The notes under the pieces: model-generated | Seen by the model: only the letters and a program-made list of their open reading frames with translations | The model's database searches: none | Told to the model about the DNA's origin: nothing | Shown: positions 47,401 through 58,447 of the stretch, piece after piece | Layout of the letters: every line of letters starts with the position of its first letter | Numbering within the stretch: the first letter of the stretch is position 1 | Made by a program: the position numbers and the translations under genes | Assembly (NCBI GenBank): GCA_030549205.1 | Contig: JAUKTV010000015.1 | Location: 372,001-436,000 of the forward strand | DNA length: 64,000 bases | Direction of reading: 5' to 3' | From: Apiosordaria backusii | Taxonomy: Eukaryota; Ascomycota; Sordariomycetes; Sordariales; Lasiosphaeriaceae

Positions 47401-49051
47401 GTCAGAACCACATGAGGAAGGCAGCCATCAGGGTGACGAGGCTGCCGCCATGCTTCCAAAGAAAACCGTCAAGCAGCAAGTCGAAGCTCAGAATGCCAAA
47501 GTCTATCTTGACTCTCCATCCTTTTTGCTTCTGGTTCAACGGGATTCATGCGCCAGGGCAGCCTTGCGCCCCACTGCAATGAGTCGCAAGATGTTGAAAG
47601 CTTCAAGCCCTCACAGCCTTGCCCAGCAATCTTCTTGAGCCTTTTCCAAGATCGACCCCCCTCTGCTCGCTTGTGACAAGGAATCCCTGGGCCGGAAGAG
47701 ACGGCTGATCTCCGGCCGTCCCCGACAATCTCAGTCCGTTCTCTTGGTGCTGCTGCGCTAAAAGCTAGTGGGCTGTCACAGTTGCAATAGTGACAATACT
47801 TCGTCCACTATTTCGAATGATATACGAGCCTCATATGCAAGAGTTTGGTTGACTTGGGCTGAAATAAGAGGCACCACCATGGGAATGAATAGAGGGCCAA
47901 CTTTGCTATATGTAGCTAGCGCAAGAGACAAGGAGTTCCGGAAGGACATCATAGAGCCGCATCACTGCAACAAGTCTTCTCTTGCCTGTCCAGATAGAAG
48001 GTCAAAAAATGCATGGCATGACAGACATCTCCATCTTTGCCTGCACTGTTCATTAGCCAATGTTACGGGGCACACCGGCTTGCAACGCTACCATTTTGGC
48101 CCACGCCGTTGTCGTCGGTACATTGACTTCCAAGTTGTGGTGGTTACATACTCGTGACAGTAAACAGCCGTAATTACCACATTGGTACACATAAACGGTT
48201 TCGCATCCTCCCAGTCAACGTTCTGTGTGGAGTTTTTACCGTTCATCAGCCACACCCAACCTGTGCCTGCCTTCTGCCTCAGGTATCAGGCTATCAACTG
48301 CTCCGTCTCGGTGTCCGTTTTCTCCGCACACTGAAAGGCGGGCAGTTGAAGCAATCCCTGCCCACAGGGCGCAGCATCTTTTCTTCACTTCTCTGCTTCC
48401 TGCGTACCACTTCACCCCTTCACTTCAGAGCAGCCCCCCCCCAAAAGCGCCATTGGCAACCTCCACAACTCCGCCAAGAGCTCCACAGTCAACCTCGATC
48501 CTTGTGGCGCCTGACTGTGCCAGGGCACTGTTCGACACGCGTTCTCCCTGGCGTCGGCCCTTGCTCACCCTGGTCAAGAACCTTTCAGCCCGGGCACTGA
48601 CTGACCCTTCGCCGTCAGACGTATCGCCGCGATTTTTCTGCCCTGTCCAACATTGCCTTTGCCTCTGGCTGTACCTTGCGCCTACCTTCTGAGGCTTGAT
48701 CCCGCTTTTTCGGCCTTGCAGCGCGCCTCTGAACCTTTTTTCGAGCCGCCAAACGCAAGCCTGCCCAACTCAGCAAATTCACATTCTGCATTCTGGCAGC
48801 CAAAGCAACCCAGTGTCAGATCACAGGTTCCCAGTCACCTTTTCCTCTCCCGTCCTCAACCGACTCGGTGGCCCGTTGCGCGAACGTTGCGCCGTACCTT
48901 GGCCTCAGCTGCTGTCCGCCAAACAGCAACCATCCAAAAGTCCTGCAGTGACAGACGCCTGCCTTTCCGCACCCAATCGTCGCGTCGCCGAAATTTCCCT
49001 CCGTCAAGCGGCTAAGTTGACAGAAAAAAAATTCGATTTCCAATTATCGCC
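44437..49051. other. 4.6-kb gene-free region
   Basis: The longest stretch without a supported gene. A hairpin AACCCC / GGGGTT lies near 44731-44751. The last kilobase (about 48200-49050) becomes C/T-rich, like the leader of the Gbp2-like gene. I checked for family motifs, tRNA-like boxes and terminal repeats by eye and found none. It may hold non-coding transcripts or decayed sequence. Confidence 0.35.
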
Positions 49052-52000
49052 ATGGGTAAGTACGACATCAGTCGCATTCCTCTCCCTGGATACCATCGGG
49101 ATATTCCTCTCTCCCCAGCCAGACAAACAGACAGACAGACAGACAGACACACTCTCCCTCAGGTCCAGAACCGCCGCTGCTCGCCCACTTCCTGTCAGCT
49201 TCCATTCTGGTTCCTCAGGTGCGCGTGCGCAAGTCGCGTCTTCGTTGAGCCTCCCCCGAGATGCCTACCCCCCCTCCGCTCCGTTCCCCCCTCCCCCTCA
49301 TCCCCGTCCATATTCTTCCACCCACACACACCCAACAAGACATCAGGACATATCTCTGTCCCATCCACACACACACACCGGTCGGTACTGGGATGAAACG
49401 GGCTACTCCAAGCCGGAACACCTCGATCGTGGGCATGATCCCAGATGCCTCAGTGACGTGTTACTGCCGCTTGTAACCCCCAAATCCCCAGGACCTGCCC
49501 AGTCGGCGTTTTTGGTCGATGTCCACAGGGCCAGTCGGTGGCAGTCGGCACAGGTTGGTCGTCAAGCCTCGCTCGCTCGCTCTGCCATTCACAGGGCCCC
49601 TCGCTGCTGCAGTGTCTTGCAGTCCTCCTACCTGCACTGCCTGGTCCCCGACATACCACCTACATACATACATACATACATGTACATTCACAATCAGCCC
49701 CCCTCCCCCTCTCAGCCAGCCTGCATGTCTTTCCTGATCCACAACTCTCGGATTCTCTCTACCACCCCCCGGCCGCGGCACCCCCCAAGTGCTACCTACC
49801 TACCTACCATTCCTTCAAATTGCCATTCCTCAATCACTTCACTTCTTTTTCTCCTTCCCCACTTATCACCAACCTTACATTAGTTGGCTTTTCCAACACT
49901 TTGTTTCTGATCGCTTTCTAACCTTCTCTTTTTTTTCTAGCTGATTCCGGTGATACCTATCGCCCTGTAAGTATTGACCCCCATTTTCGGTCTGTGCACT
50001 CAGTTCTACGGTTCTCTCCAAGGGACCCGTGGTTGTCTGTTTTTGGTCTGCGAGCTCTCATCGAGATGGCGTGACTGGTGGTCAGACTCGAATCATATGC
50101 TTCTGGTGTCAGTCGGCTATGTGGTTTAGTGCTCGCACTCTTAGCCTCTAGTCTTGATCAGTAACTATGGGTTCTTTGTGTTGAGAGTCCAGTGCTACGG
50201 TCTGTGAAGATTGTGGTGCTGGTTGATCAACACGCGGCCCTCCGCTTTAGGCGTGCCGGAGACAAAGACATTTTGGCGAGTCACATGATACGGTTACATA
50301 CTGACATAGTCACAGCGTGAGAGGTCGCGCTCTCCCAGACGTGGTCGTTCTCGCAGCCCCAACAACGGTACCCGCCGCTCATATTCGCCCCGTGATCGCT
50401 CACGGAGTCGCCACCGGAGAAGAAGTCGTTCTCCCATGACTGGACAGGGCGCACCTGCCGGAGGATCTGGTCAAGGATACAACAATAACGGAGCTCCTCA
50501 TAGATCGTTCGAAGATCGTGCCGTTCACCGCGAGAACGTCATGAACAACATTAGAGAGTCGTCTCAACAGGACCGCCGCGTCTACGTCGGCAACCTGTCC
50601 TACGACGTCAAGTGGCACCACCTCAAGGATTTTATGCGGCAGGGTGAGTGGTTGGCGCGTGGAGAAGGAATGGATGGAAGAGGCTAACGTGTTGTCTCAC
50701 AGCCGGTGAGGTTCTCTATGCCGACGTATTGCTTCTTCCCAATGGAATGTCGAAGGTGGGCTTTCACACGTGATTTTGGCTGGTTCCTTTGTGGTTCCTA
50801 TTCTCTTTGGTTATTTGATGGACTGTTGGGTTGACGGGTTGGGACGCTGTCCGTGGTGATATTTAGGGATGCGGGTAAGTTTTCCTCATTCATTTCGCAA
50901 ATGCAGGAACAAATCGCTGACTTCTTTGTGTCAGTATTGTGGAATACGCCACTAGGGAACAGGCTCAGAACGCCGTTGCGACTCTCAGCAACCAAAACCT
51001 AATGGGTAGACTGGTTTACGTCCGCGAGGCAAGTACCTGGAGCTAGTTAGGCGTGCCGGATTATCTGAGATGCTAACTACGAGATAGGACCGCGAGGCCG
51101 AACCTCGCTTTGGTCCGCCTGGAGGAGGCAACCGCGGTGGTTTCGGCGGCCCTGTCGGCCCCGGCGGCGGCGCCCCCTATGGTGGTGGTTTCAACCCCGG
51201 CATGGGAGGTGGAGCTCCCGGAGGCGGTCCCCCGGGTGGTGCCCGTCAGATCTTTGTGTCCAACGTTTGTCGCATCCCCCCATCCCATCCCTTGCTACCA
51301 GAATTTATTGCAGTCCTGACACCGTGTAGCTTCCTTTCAACATTGGCTGGCAAGACCTCAAGGATCTTTTCCGACAGTCCGGTAAGCAGACCGAATTGAT
51401 GGGTGTTTTGAGGAGTCTAACACATTTAACCACAGCACGCAATGGCGGTGTCATTCGCGCCGACGTTCACCTCGGCCCTGACGGTCGCCCCAAGGGGTCC
51501 GGTATCGTTGTGTTCGAATCCCCAGATGATGCCAGAAGCGCCATTCAGCAATTTAACGGCTACGACTGGCAAGGCCGCGTCATTGAGGTTCGTGAGGACC
51601 GCTTCGCCAATGCCGGTATGGGTGCCGGTGGCTATGGTGGCCGCGGCGGCTTCGGTGGCCGTGGTGGCTTCGGCGGTTTCGGCGGCCGTGGAGGGTTTGG
51701 TGGCCGCGGCGGCTTTGGCGGCGGCAGCTACAGTCGTGGCGGCTATGGCGGCGGACCCGGCGGACCTGGTGGCCCCGGCTTCGGCGGCGCTGCGGGCGGC
51801 GATGCCTCTGTGCCCCCGAACCCCTTCACTGACAATGCTACTGCTGGTACCGAGAAGAACGAAATCATCTATGTGCGCAACGTAGGTTTATTCTTTGATT
51901 CCCGCACACATTATTTGGCACTAACGAGGTTTCAGCTTCCTTGGTCCACGAGCAACGACGATCTCGTTGAGCTATTTTCCACCATCGGCAAGGTCGAGCA

Positions 52001-52220
52001 GGCCGAAATCCAGTACGAGCCCAGTGGTCGCTCCCGTGGTAGCGGTGTTGTTCGCTTCGACAACGCCGACACAGCTGAGACTGCCATTGCTAAGTTCCAA
52101 GGTTACCAATACGGCGGTCGGCCTTTGGGTCTGAGCTACGTCAAGTACCTCAACCAGGGCGGTGGTGATGCCATGGACACAGACCCTCACGGTGGATTGA
52201 CTCAGGACCAGATCATGTAG
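49052..52220 (+). CDS. gbp2: Three-RRM RNA-binding protein, Gbp2/Hrb1 type
   Basis: Ten exons: 49052-49055, 49941-49966, 50316-50643, 50703-50755, 50867-50874, 50935-51028, 51088-51264, 51330-51381, 51436-51881, 51936-52220; 490 aa. An SR/RGR-rich tail (RERSRSPRRGRSRSP, about 11-50) precedes RRM1 (from about 97, RRVYVGNLSYD), a Gly-rich linker, RRM2 (from about 224, RQIFVSNLPF), an RGG-like linker of GGRGGFGG units, and RRM3 (from about 390, IIYVRNLPWS). Gbp2 and Hrb1 accompany spliced mRNA through TREX to export and take part in quality control. The first exon codes four bases, exon 5 is 8 nt, and intron 6 uses a GC donor; phase is kept at every junction. Confidence 0.9.
49056..49940 (+). 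other. gbp2: 885-nt first intron of gbp2, with simple repeats
   Basis: Donor ATGG|GTAAGT and acceptor TTTTTTCTAG, with CTAAC near 49917. It contains (ACAG)5 at 49127-49146, (TACA)5 at 49661-49680 and a CTAC run near 49793-49808. It is about 15 times longer than the usual intron here. Confidence 0.75.
50867..50874 (+). other. gbp2: 8-nt microexon of gbp2
   Basis: The exon GGATGCGG lies between ATTTAG and GTAAGT. It joins NGMSK to GIVEY through Gly-Cys-Gly, restoring the KGCGIVEYAT strand of RRM1. Without it, RRM1 loses its RNP1 segment. Confidence 0.85.
51029..51087 (+). other. gbp2: GC-AG intron in gbp2
   Basis: Donor GAG|GCAAGT, CTAAC branch and GATAG acceptor; 59 nt. It joins VYVRE to DREAEPRFG in frame. 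Confidence 0.8.
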
Positions 52221-53706
52221 GACGAGAATGGGCGTCTCTTTCCATGCGGGCCTGATCCAATCGCTGCTTCTTGAACACCCGGTTTAAAGAAGTGCAACCA
52301 TCACCTTTCTCGAACGATTCGAAGTCTCTGCAACGTTTGCCTACCGCTATTCGACTCGTCCATGCGATTGTCGCGGCCATCCCATCCCACAGGGGTCCAG
52401 AGCATCCAGTTGCGCCTCGGTTCTACACAGAGATCGGTCACGACAATCCCGCGCATCAGCAGACCGTTTTCATTGCGTTTTTCTTTTTGTTAATAGGAAG
52501 GGGAGGATATGATAGCTTAGGTCAGGAGGAATGAAAAGAGGTGGTCGCAGATCTCACGTTTTAGTCTTCAGCACTCGGGAACTCAACAACGCAAAAGTTT
52601 TTGGTGCTCAGTGTTTTGCTCGATTGGGGCTTGTTCATTCTCTTTGGCGCCGCGGAAAATGGAAATCGGACGGCTTTTAAACCCTAGAATGTACAGCGAA
52701 TAGCATCTGATTATCCCGTTGATGGCGGCGTTCGATGGATGGGCGCCGGACAACGATAGGCTTGTTGGTAAGGGTTGCGTGCGATGCGTAGGAGCGGGCT
52801 GGCCAGCCATGGTTCGCAGACTTGAAGAGTGTGGTGAGTTTGCATGCGGAAAAGTGTAGGGTCGGTCGTTATTAGAGCATGGTACTGGTGCTGTTATTGG
52901 CGCTGGCGTTTTGGTATACCTTGGGTTCCGGCTGATCGTGATGGCATGCCGAGATGATGGATGGCCCCCAGCTCATATGGCCCCCAACGCCACTTCTCGT
53001 CTCTGGCCCCCACAACTATCACCGAGGGCCATGGGTGACGAAATGTTTATGAAAAGCTATGGAGTTCAAGGCGTTCCGGAAAAAAAATCGATACCCCTGT
53101 TGCGCTGATTTTAGCGGTTGTTTCATTGACGGGAGGATATGTTTAGACAACGTCGGTTTCAAGGACTAGACGTATGTTGGGTTACATTATAAGCAGTCAT
53201 TCTCAATACCAAGCCATTATGAACTGTTAAAAATCTCTGTGTCTATTGGTCGTGTGTTCTGTGGCTAACTGCAGCCTGTCAGCACCCGCGTTTGCCTGGA
53301 GCTGCTTTGAATGGGCATCTTGCACCCACCGAGGCCACCAAAGCATGTGATACGGGTTCTTGAGATTTTGTCAAGAGAAAACTTTATCAGAGTCAAACTC
53401 GCTGGGAGACTACCAGACTGAGGCATGCTATGCTAGATATGTCCACTACCACAGAGACCACACTCCATTTATGTTATATGTTCCATGCATTGGTAGTTGG
53501 GTAATATCTTTTCCCGATTCATAAGACTTTCGCCCCGATCATCACGAGTAGAGATATTTTGAACCCCATCATAACCATCCCTTGCTATCGCATGGCTTCA
53601 AAAACCACAAAATTAAATACAAACAATGATGAATTTTCTCCCTCCGATGATTGATGCCTTTCCCCGACTCACTCACTCAACTCCCTCCAAGCTTCCATGC
53701 TTTAGC
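52221..53706. other. Convergent intergenic region (gbp2 / srp14)
   Basis: A 1.5-kb region between converging genes. GGCCCCCA appears three times between about 52960 and 53015. No ORF with family features. Confidence 0.35.
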
Positions 53707-54271
53707 TTACGCCTGAGCCTTCATCTTCCTCCTCGCCTTCTCCTTGGCCTTCCTCTTGGTCCTGTCCCTGGGCTTGAGGCCGCTCATGCCCGCCTTGCAG
53801 ACCTCGGCGTAGCGGAGGTAAAAGGCGTCGAGCTCGTCGGGCTGGACGACGGTGGAGAGCTTGACTTTTTTGCCTTCTTTGCGGCCTTCTTGGGATTTGG
53901 CGTTTGTGGCGCGGATTAGGATTGGTGCGGGGGGAAGGGGGGTGGAGAGAGAGAGGAAGGGGTCTTCTTGTTCTTCATCTTGTTGTTGTTGTTGTTGTTG
54001 TTGTTCTGGGGAGGGGGAGGAGGCTTTTTGGGATGGGTCGTAGGTTACTGATGGGGGATGTTAGAGGAGAGCGGTATGAAAGGGGCGAAGGGAAACGAAC
54101 GGCGTTTTTGGGAGAGGAGGACGGTGCCCTTTTGGGTTTGTTTTTGGGTTGTGAAGAGGGCTGTGAGGGCGGTGAAGAACTGGGTGTGAGTTAGTATGAA
54201 AGAGGTGTGAGAGAGGGATAAGGGGGGGGAGGGGGGTGAGGTACCTCGTCTTGGGATAGGTGTTTGCTCAT
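53707..54271 (-). CDS. srp14: Signal recognition particle subunit SRP14
   Basis: Three exons on the minus strand, 54271-54245, 54179-54101 and 54047-53707, encode 148 aa. The start MSKHLSQDEFFTALTALF and the strand KGTVLLSQKRLTYD are the SRP14 Alu-domain signature; ILIRATNAKSQEG and VKLSTVVQPDELDAFYLRYAEVCKAGM complete the fold, and the C-tail is strongly basic (RDRTKRKAKEKARRKMKA). SRP14 binds the Alu end of SRP RNA and slows translation of secretory proteins. A loop carries eight Gln from a pure CAA tract, followed by an acidic patch. Splice phases all agree. Confidence 0.93.
53980..54003. repeat. srp14: (TTG)8 / (CAA)8 microsatellite in srp14
   Basis: Eight identical triplets encode Gln on the minus strand inside an SRP14 loop; identical codons suggest length can vary by slippage. 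Confidence 0.85.
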
Positions 54272-54917
54272 TTTGGGTGGTTGAGGATGGGGTTGATGCT
54301 GAGATGGTTGTGTTATGTGGTGTATAGAAGACCCTTGCCAGCACAACACTACAGCAAAGTGTGAGTTGTTTTGTGTGGGAAGGTGAGTGAAAATGGAGGT
54401 GTATTTGGGTATGGAAAGTGAGAGTGAGTGAGTGATAGCCCCGCCAGTACGTTGTCGTTGCCCGTTTGATGGAGACTGGCGGGATGGCCCAGGCTGGTGG
54501 TGTGGGGTTCTAAAAGTTAGCGCCAGTGAAGTCAAAAGTGGGTGGTTTGTTCTGGCGGGCCCCACTTGACACCTCGGGGCCCTGAACAAGAAAATCAGGA
54601 CGGTAAACGATTTTGATATGCCTGGCATATTCTTTGAACATATCTCGGGTGATAAATATAGGTGTTTCGATTCTATTAGAAAGCCTATTGGATTGTATTA
54701 TAGGCCTGTCAAGTAATATTGTTCACGCCCTGAGACTGTCTTCGAAGCCTGTTGAAGACGGTAAGAAGTGTAACCTATTTTCTTGTCCACACGAAGCGGG
54801 TGCTTATCGATAAGAAAAAGTTATGAGCGGATGGAACTTGGGGAGCTTCAACGAAGGTGAAATTCAAGTCGCAACGCTTTCCCCTAATTCCTCATAACTC
54901 CTCAAGCAACAGCAAAA
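54272..54917. promoter_or_regulatory. Divergent promoter, srp14 / sgd1
   Basis: A 646-bp bidirectional promoter. An AT-rich core at about 54600-54740 holds a palindrome with a single central base, ATATGCC-T-GGCATAT, at 54616-54630. No ORF supported. Confidence 0.45.
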
Positions 54918-57656
54918 ATGGTACACGGCCAGAGTTCGATAAAGCGGCCGACGTTGCCACCGCACCTTCTCAAGGAACTCGGCGCATCGGGGGGTAACCA
55001 AAGACGCGATAACCGCAGCACAATCACCTCGAGAAAAGAGCAGCGCAAGGCCGAGCGTCAGGGAAAGAAAGTCGGGCGCGCAGAGGCGATTCGAAATCGT
55101 CAAGCGCCCGCGCCCCAACGAACCATCCCATCATCATCGTCGAAATCACAACCCCAAAAGAAGTCACCCGTGGCGCCAGCAAAGGCCGAATCAAAACCCA
55201 TACTCAAGAAGAACAAGAGGCCAGAGCCAGAGTCAGAAGAGGAGGATGAGGATGACTTTGGGGGGTTCGATGACGAGGACGACGAGTTGTCAGATGGTAT
55301 TCTGAACGAAGATTCGGACGAGAATATGGAAGACGTTGGGGAGGAGGACGATGAGGAAGATTTGGACATTGATTTGGATGAGGAGGATGAAGACGACGAC
55401 AAAGACGAGGAAGACGAAGATACCCCAGCACCAACAAATAAAAAAGTTTCGAAGACGCTCAAGGACAAACTCGCCGAGGACGATGCCGAGATTGCAGCTT
55501 TGGAAAGGAAACTTGGGATGAAGGGAAAGAAGAAGCTACCACAGTCATTCCTGGATGATGGGCTAGGCGAACTTCTGGGTGAGGTGGATGGCGGCCTGGA
55601 TGAAGGGGGCTCCGACAAGCGAAAGCGCAAGGCGGAGGCGGACGAGTGGCTTGCTCAGAAGAGGAGGAAGGCCGAGTCTGCTGCTGCTGCTTCTACACAA
55701 AAGAAACGAGCTCAGTCTGACTCGGACGAGAGCGCGAGCGGTGATGATGGAGAGGATATGGATAGCATGGACGAAGATATGGATGATTTGGGTTCAGAAG
55801 GGGACAGCTTTGACGAAGGCTATGATGACGAAGAGGCTAGCGAAGGGGGTGAAGATGATGAATTTGATGCGTTTGGTTCCGAGGAGGAAGATATGGACGA
55901 AACCCCAGCGAAAATAGTCCGCGAAAATCCGTACGTCGCTCCAACAACGGGGCAGACGGCGAAATATGTTCCTCCGTCTCTTCGGAAAGCCGCGGGCTCA
56001 GATTCAGAGCTAGAGTCCCGAGTTCGCCGACAAACTCAAGGTCTTGTCAACAGGATTACGGAAGCCAACCTTCTGTCCATCCTCGGCGAGATCGAGAAGC
56101 TCTACAGAGATAATGCTCGACAGCACGTCACTTCCGCCCTTGTCGATTTGCTCCTGATTCAGGTGTGTGATCCAACGAGCTTACCGGATACCCTCCTTAT
56201 CCTCTCGGCCGGCTTTGCCTCTGCTGCTTATAAGGTCTTTGGAACAGATTTTGGAGCGCAGTTGATCCAGGAGGTGGTAGGGCGTTACGACAAGTACTAC
56301 GAGGAAGCCAGGGAAGCCGCACGTGGCGGACCAGATGTGCAAAAGCAGACCTCCAACCTGATAACGTTCATCTCGCAGCTGTACAACTTCCAGCTGATCG
56401 GTCCAGGCCTAATATTCGACTACATTCGTACTCTGCTTGATAATTTGTCAGAGCTGAATGCTGAATTACTGCTCCGAATTGTGCGGATGTGCGGTACTAC
56501 CCTCCGTACAGACGATCCAATGGCTCTCAAGGATATTGTCACGTTGATTCCCGGTGCCGTTGCCAAGCATGGCGAGAAGAACTTGACCGTCAGGACCAAA
56601 TTTATGATTGAAACTATCACGGATCTCAAGAATAACAAGCTCAAGGCGGGCGCCGGTGCGTCAGCTATTGTCTCGGAACATACCACCAGGATGAGGAAGA
56701 CGCTGGGTCAGCTGAAATCTAGAAAGCTCAAGGCCACGGAACCATTACGGATCGGCTTGCAGGATATCCGAGACGCTGACAAGACTGGAAAATGGTGGTT
56801 GGTCGGTGCCAGCTGGGCAGGCAAATCCAAGGATAAAAAGGAGACCAAAGGAAAGCCAATCACGGAAGAGCAAGAAGAAGACGACAGTGACGACGAAAGC
56901 ATTGTTCTGGATGACTTTGAAGAAGGTCCCGACCTCCTCGAGTTGGCCAGGGAGCAAGGCATGAACACTGAAGTGCGGCGGTCTATCTTTGTCACAATCT
57001 TGTCGGCACTCGACTTCCAAGATGCCTACATCAGAATCCTCAAACTACGCCTCAACAAAGAACGCCAAAGAGAGATCGCGACTGTGATCACCAAATGCGT
57101 TGCCGCCGAGAAGCACTATAACCCCTACTATACTCTCATCGCCAGAAAGGTATGCGAGAATATGCGTGAGGTGAAGTGGTCGTTCCAAACTTGCCTTTGG
57201 AAGATGTTTGGCAGGATGGGAGAAACAGGCTTTATGGACGAGGACGAGGAGCTGGAGGAGGAAGAGCTCGAGGAAGAGTTCAACACCCAGAGGTTGATCA
57301 ACACTGCCAAGATGGTCGGCTCGTTGATTGCGAGTGGTCATTTGAGCTTGATTGCCATCAGGCGGTTGAATCTTGCCTATCTGCAAAAGAAGACGCGAAA
57401 CTGGATGGAAATCATGATCAATACGCTTCTGTTGGAGTGCCAGACCGGCGAGAAGCCGGGAGAAGAAGCTATCACGAAAGTGTTTGCTGCCGTCCAGACT
57501 GCCCCTGAATTTGCTATACAGTTGCAGCACTTCTTGAAGAAGGTCACGAGAAAGACGGATCTCACTGCAAGCAAGCAGGAGACCAAGTTGGTAAAGGAAG
57601 GGTGCAAGATGGCAGAAGCGGCACTGCAAGCTGTTGTTGCAGCTGAGGAGTTGTAA
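54918..57656 (+). CDS. sgd1: Nucleolar MIF4G/MA3 protein Sgd1 (NOM1)
   Basis: One exon, 912 aa, close to yeast Sgd1 (899). A basic N-terminus (SRKEQRKAERQGKK) leads to long Asp/Glu-rich tracts at about 100-165 and 265-335. The MIF4G domain follows (about 365-600: VRRQTQGLVNRITEANLLSILGEIEKLY), then an acidic linker and the MA3 domain (about 685-810: RRSIFVTILSALDFQDAYIRILKL). Sgd1 acts in the nucleolus in small-subunit rRNA processing; human NOM1 also recruits protein phosphatase 1. No intron, unlike most neighbours. Confidence 0.95.
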   Translation: MVHGQSSIKRPTLPPHLLKELGASGGNQRRDNRSTITSRKEQRKAERQGKKVGRAEAIRNRQAPAPQRTIPSSSSKSQPQKKSPVAPAKAESKPILKKNKRPEPESEEEDEDDFGGFDDEDDELSDGILNEDSDENMEDVGEEDDEEDLDIDLDEEDEDDDKDEEDEDTPAPTNKKVSKTLKDKLAEDDAEIAALERKLGMKGKKKLPQSFLDDGLGELLGEVDGGLDEGGSDKRKRKAEADEWLAQKRRKAESAAAASTQKKRAQSDSDESASGDDGEDMDSMDEDMDDLGSEGDSFDEGYDDEEASEGGEDDEFDAFGSEEEDMDETPAKIVRENPYVAPTTGQTAKYVPPSLRKAAGSDSELESRVRRQTQGLVNRITEANLLSILGEIEKLYRDNARQHVTSALVDLLLIQVCDPTSLPDTLLILSAGFASAAYKVFGTDFGAQLIQEVVGRYDKYYEEAREAARGGPDVQKQTSNLITFISQLYNFQLIGPGLIFDYIRTLLDNLSELNAELLLRIVRMCGTTLRTDDPMALKDIVTLIPGAVAKHGEKNLTVRTKFMIETITDLKNNKLKAGAGASAIVSEHTTRMRKTLGQLKSRKLKATEPLRIGLQDIRDADKTGKWWLVGASWAGKSKDKKETKGKPITEEQEEDDSDDESIVLDDFEEGPDLLELAREQGMNTEVRRSIFVTILSALDFQDAYIRILKLRLNKERQREIATVITKCVAAEKHYNPYYTLIARKVCENMREVKWSFQTCLWKMFGRMGETGFMDEDEELEEEELEEEFNTQRLINTAKMVGSLIASGHLSLIAIRRLNLAYLQKKTRNWMEIMINTLLLECQTGEKPGEEAITKVFAAVQTAPEFAIQLQHFLKKVTRKTDLTASKQETKLVKEGCKMAEAALQAVVAAEEL

Positions 57657-58447
57657 TGCATAGTTTATGAGGTGTTTAAATACCAACACAGAAGATTCGG
57701 TTATGCCGTCGGGCAGTGGTTATTCTCGGAGTTGCTGCTGAGATGTTTATACGCCAAGCGAAGGTCTCATTGCAACTCTGCTATCAATTCGCTCGATAAG
57801 GTTCCCGGTCATAGATATCCGCAGATGTCATCGACAATTTTTGGGGAGCTGGATCGAGTGTTTCCGTGCCGTTTTTAATGTCTATGATTAAGTCCCCACG
57901 TACGGTAGTTCCATGTCGGTTATGAAACGCCTCGCCTCGCGCCTCTCGTCTCTCGACTACAATTTCTCGAGACCCGAGCCACGATGCCGCGAAGAATGTA
58001 AGGTAGTGGTCATGTGGCTTGTGGCTCGCATGGCCAAGTGGCCCTTGGTGCGGGATTTGGGCGGGATTTGGCGGCTTTGTGGAGGTTTTGACAACTGACA
58101 GGACGCTCCGGGGGGTGGAAACCTGAAAATTAGCGTGCTCCCGGCTGGGCAATGTCCCGCGAGAACCCTGGAGCCAATCCGATTCCCGGGCTGAAGAGGG
58201 GGGCCCACGGGCCTCATGGAACCCTGAGCTACCTATGAGACCCGACGGTTGGATGGAGGTGACGGGGCGGAATAAGCTGGGGACATTTTTTCATGAAGCC
58301 GCCGCCAATTCCCAACAACTCCATCCGCGACGCCCTGTCTAATCCCGCTTGTCGCACTTGAACACCACATTCAACCCTCCACGATCCAGCCCATCCTTCC
58401 TTTTCTGTCCTTCTCCTTCGATCTTTTCCAGTTTAGCATAATCCAGC
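57657..58447. promoter_or_regulatory. sgd1 3' end and lpd1 promoter
   Basis: Contains a perfect 11-bp tandem duplication, GCGGGATTTGG twice at 58050-58071, and a CCAAT box at 58174-58178, 270 bases before the lpd1 ATG. CCAAT is a usual site for the Hap/CBC complex at respiration genes. No ORF supported. Confidence 0.5.

Noticed and set aside
48696..49883. 395-codon open frame across the gbp2 start
   Set aside because: It starts at a non-ATG codon, is Pro/Ser-rich low complexity, and runs through the well-supported first exon and intron of gbp2.
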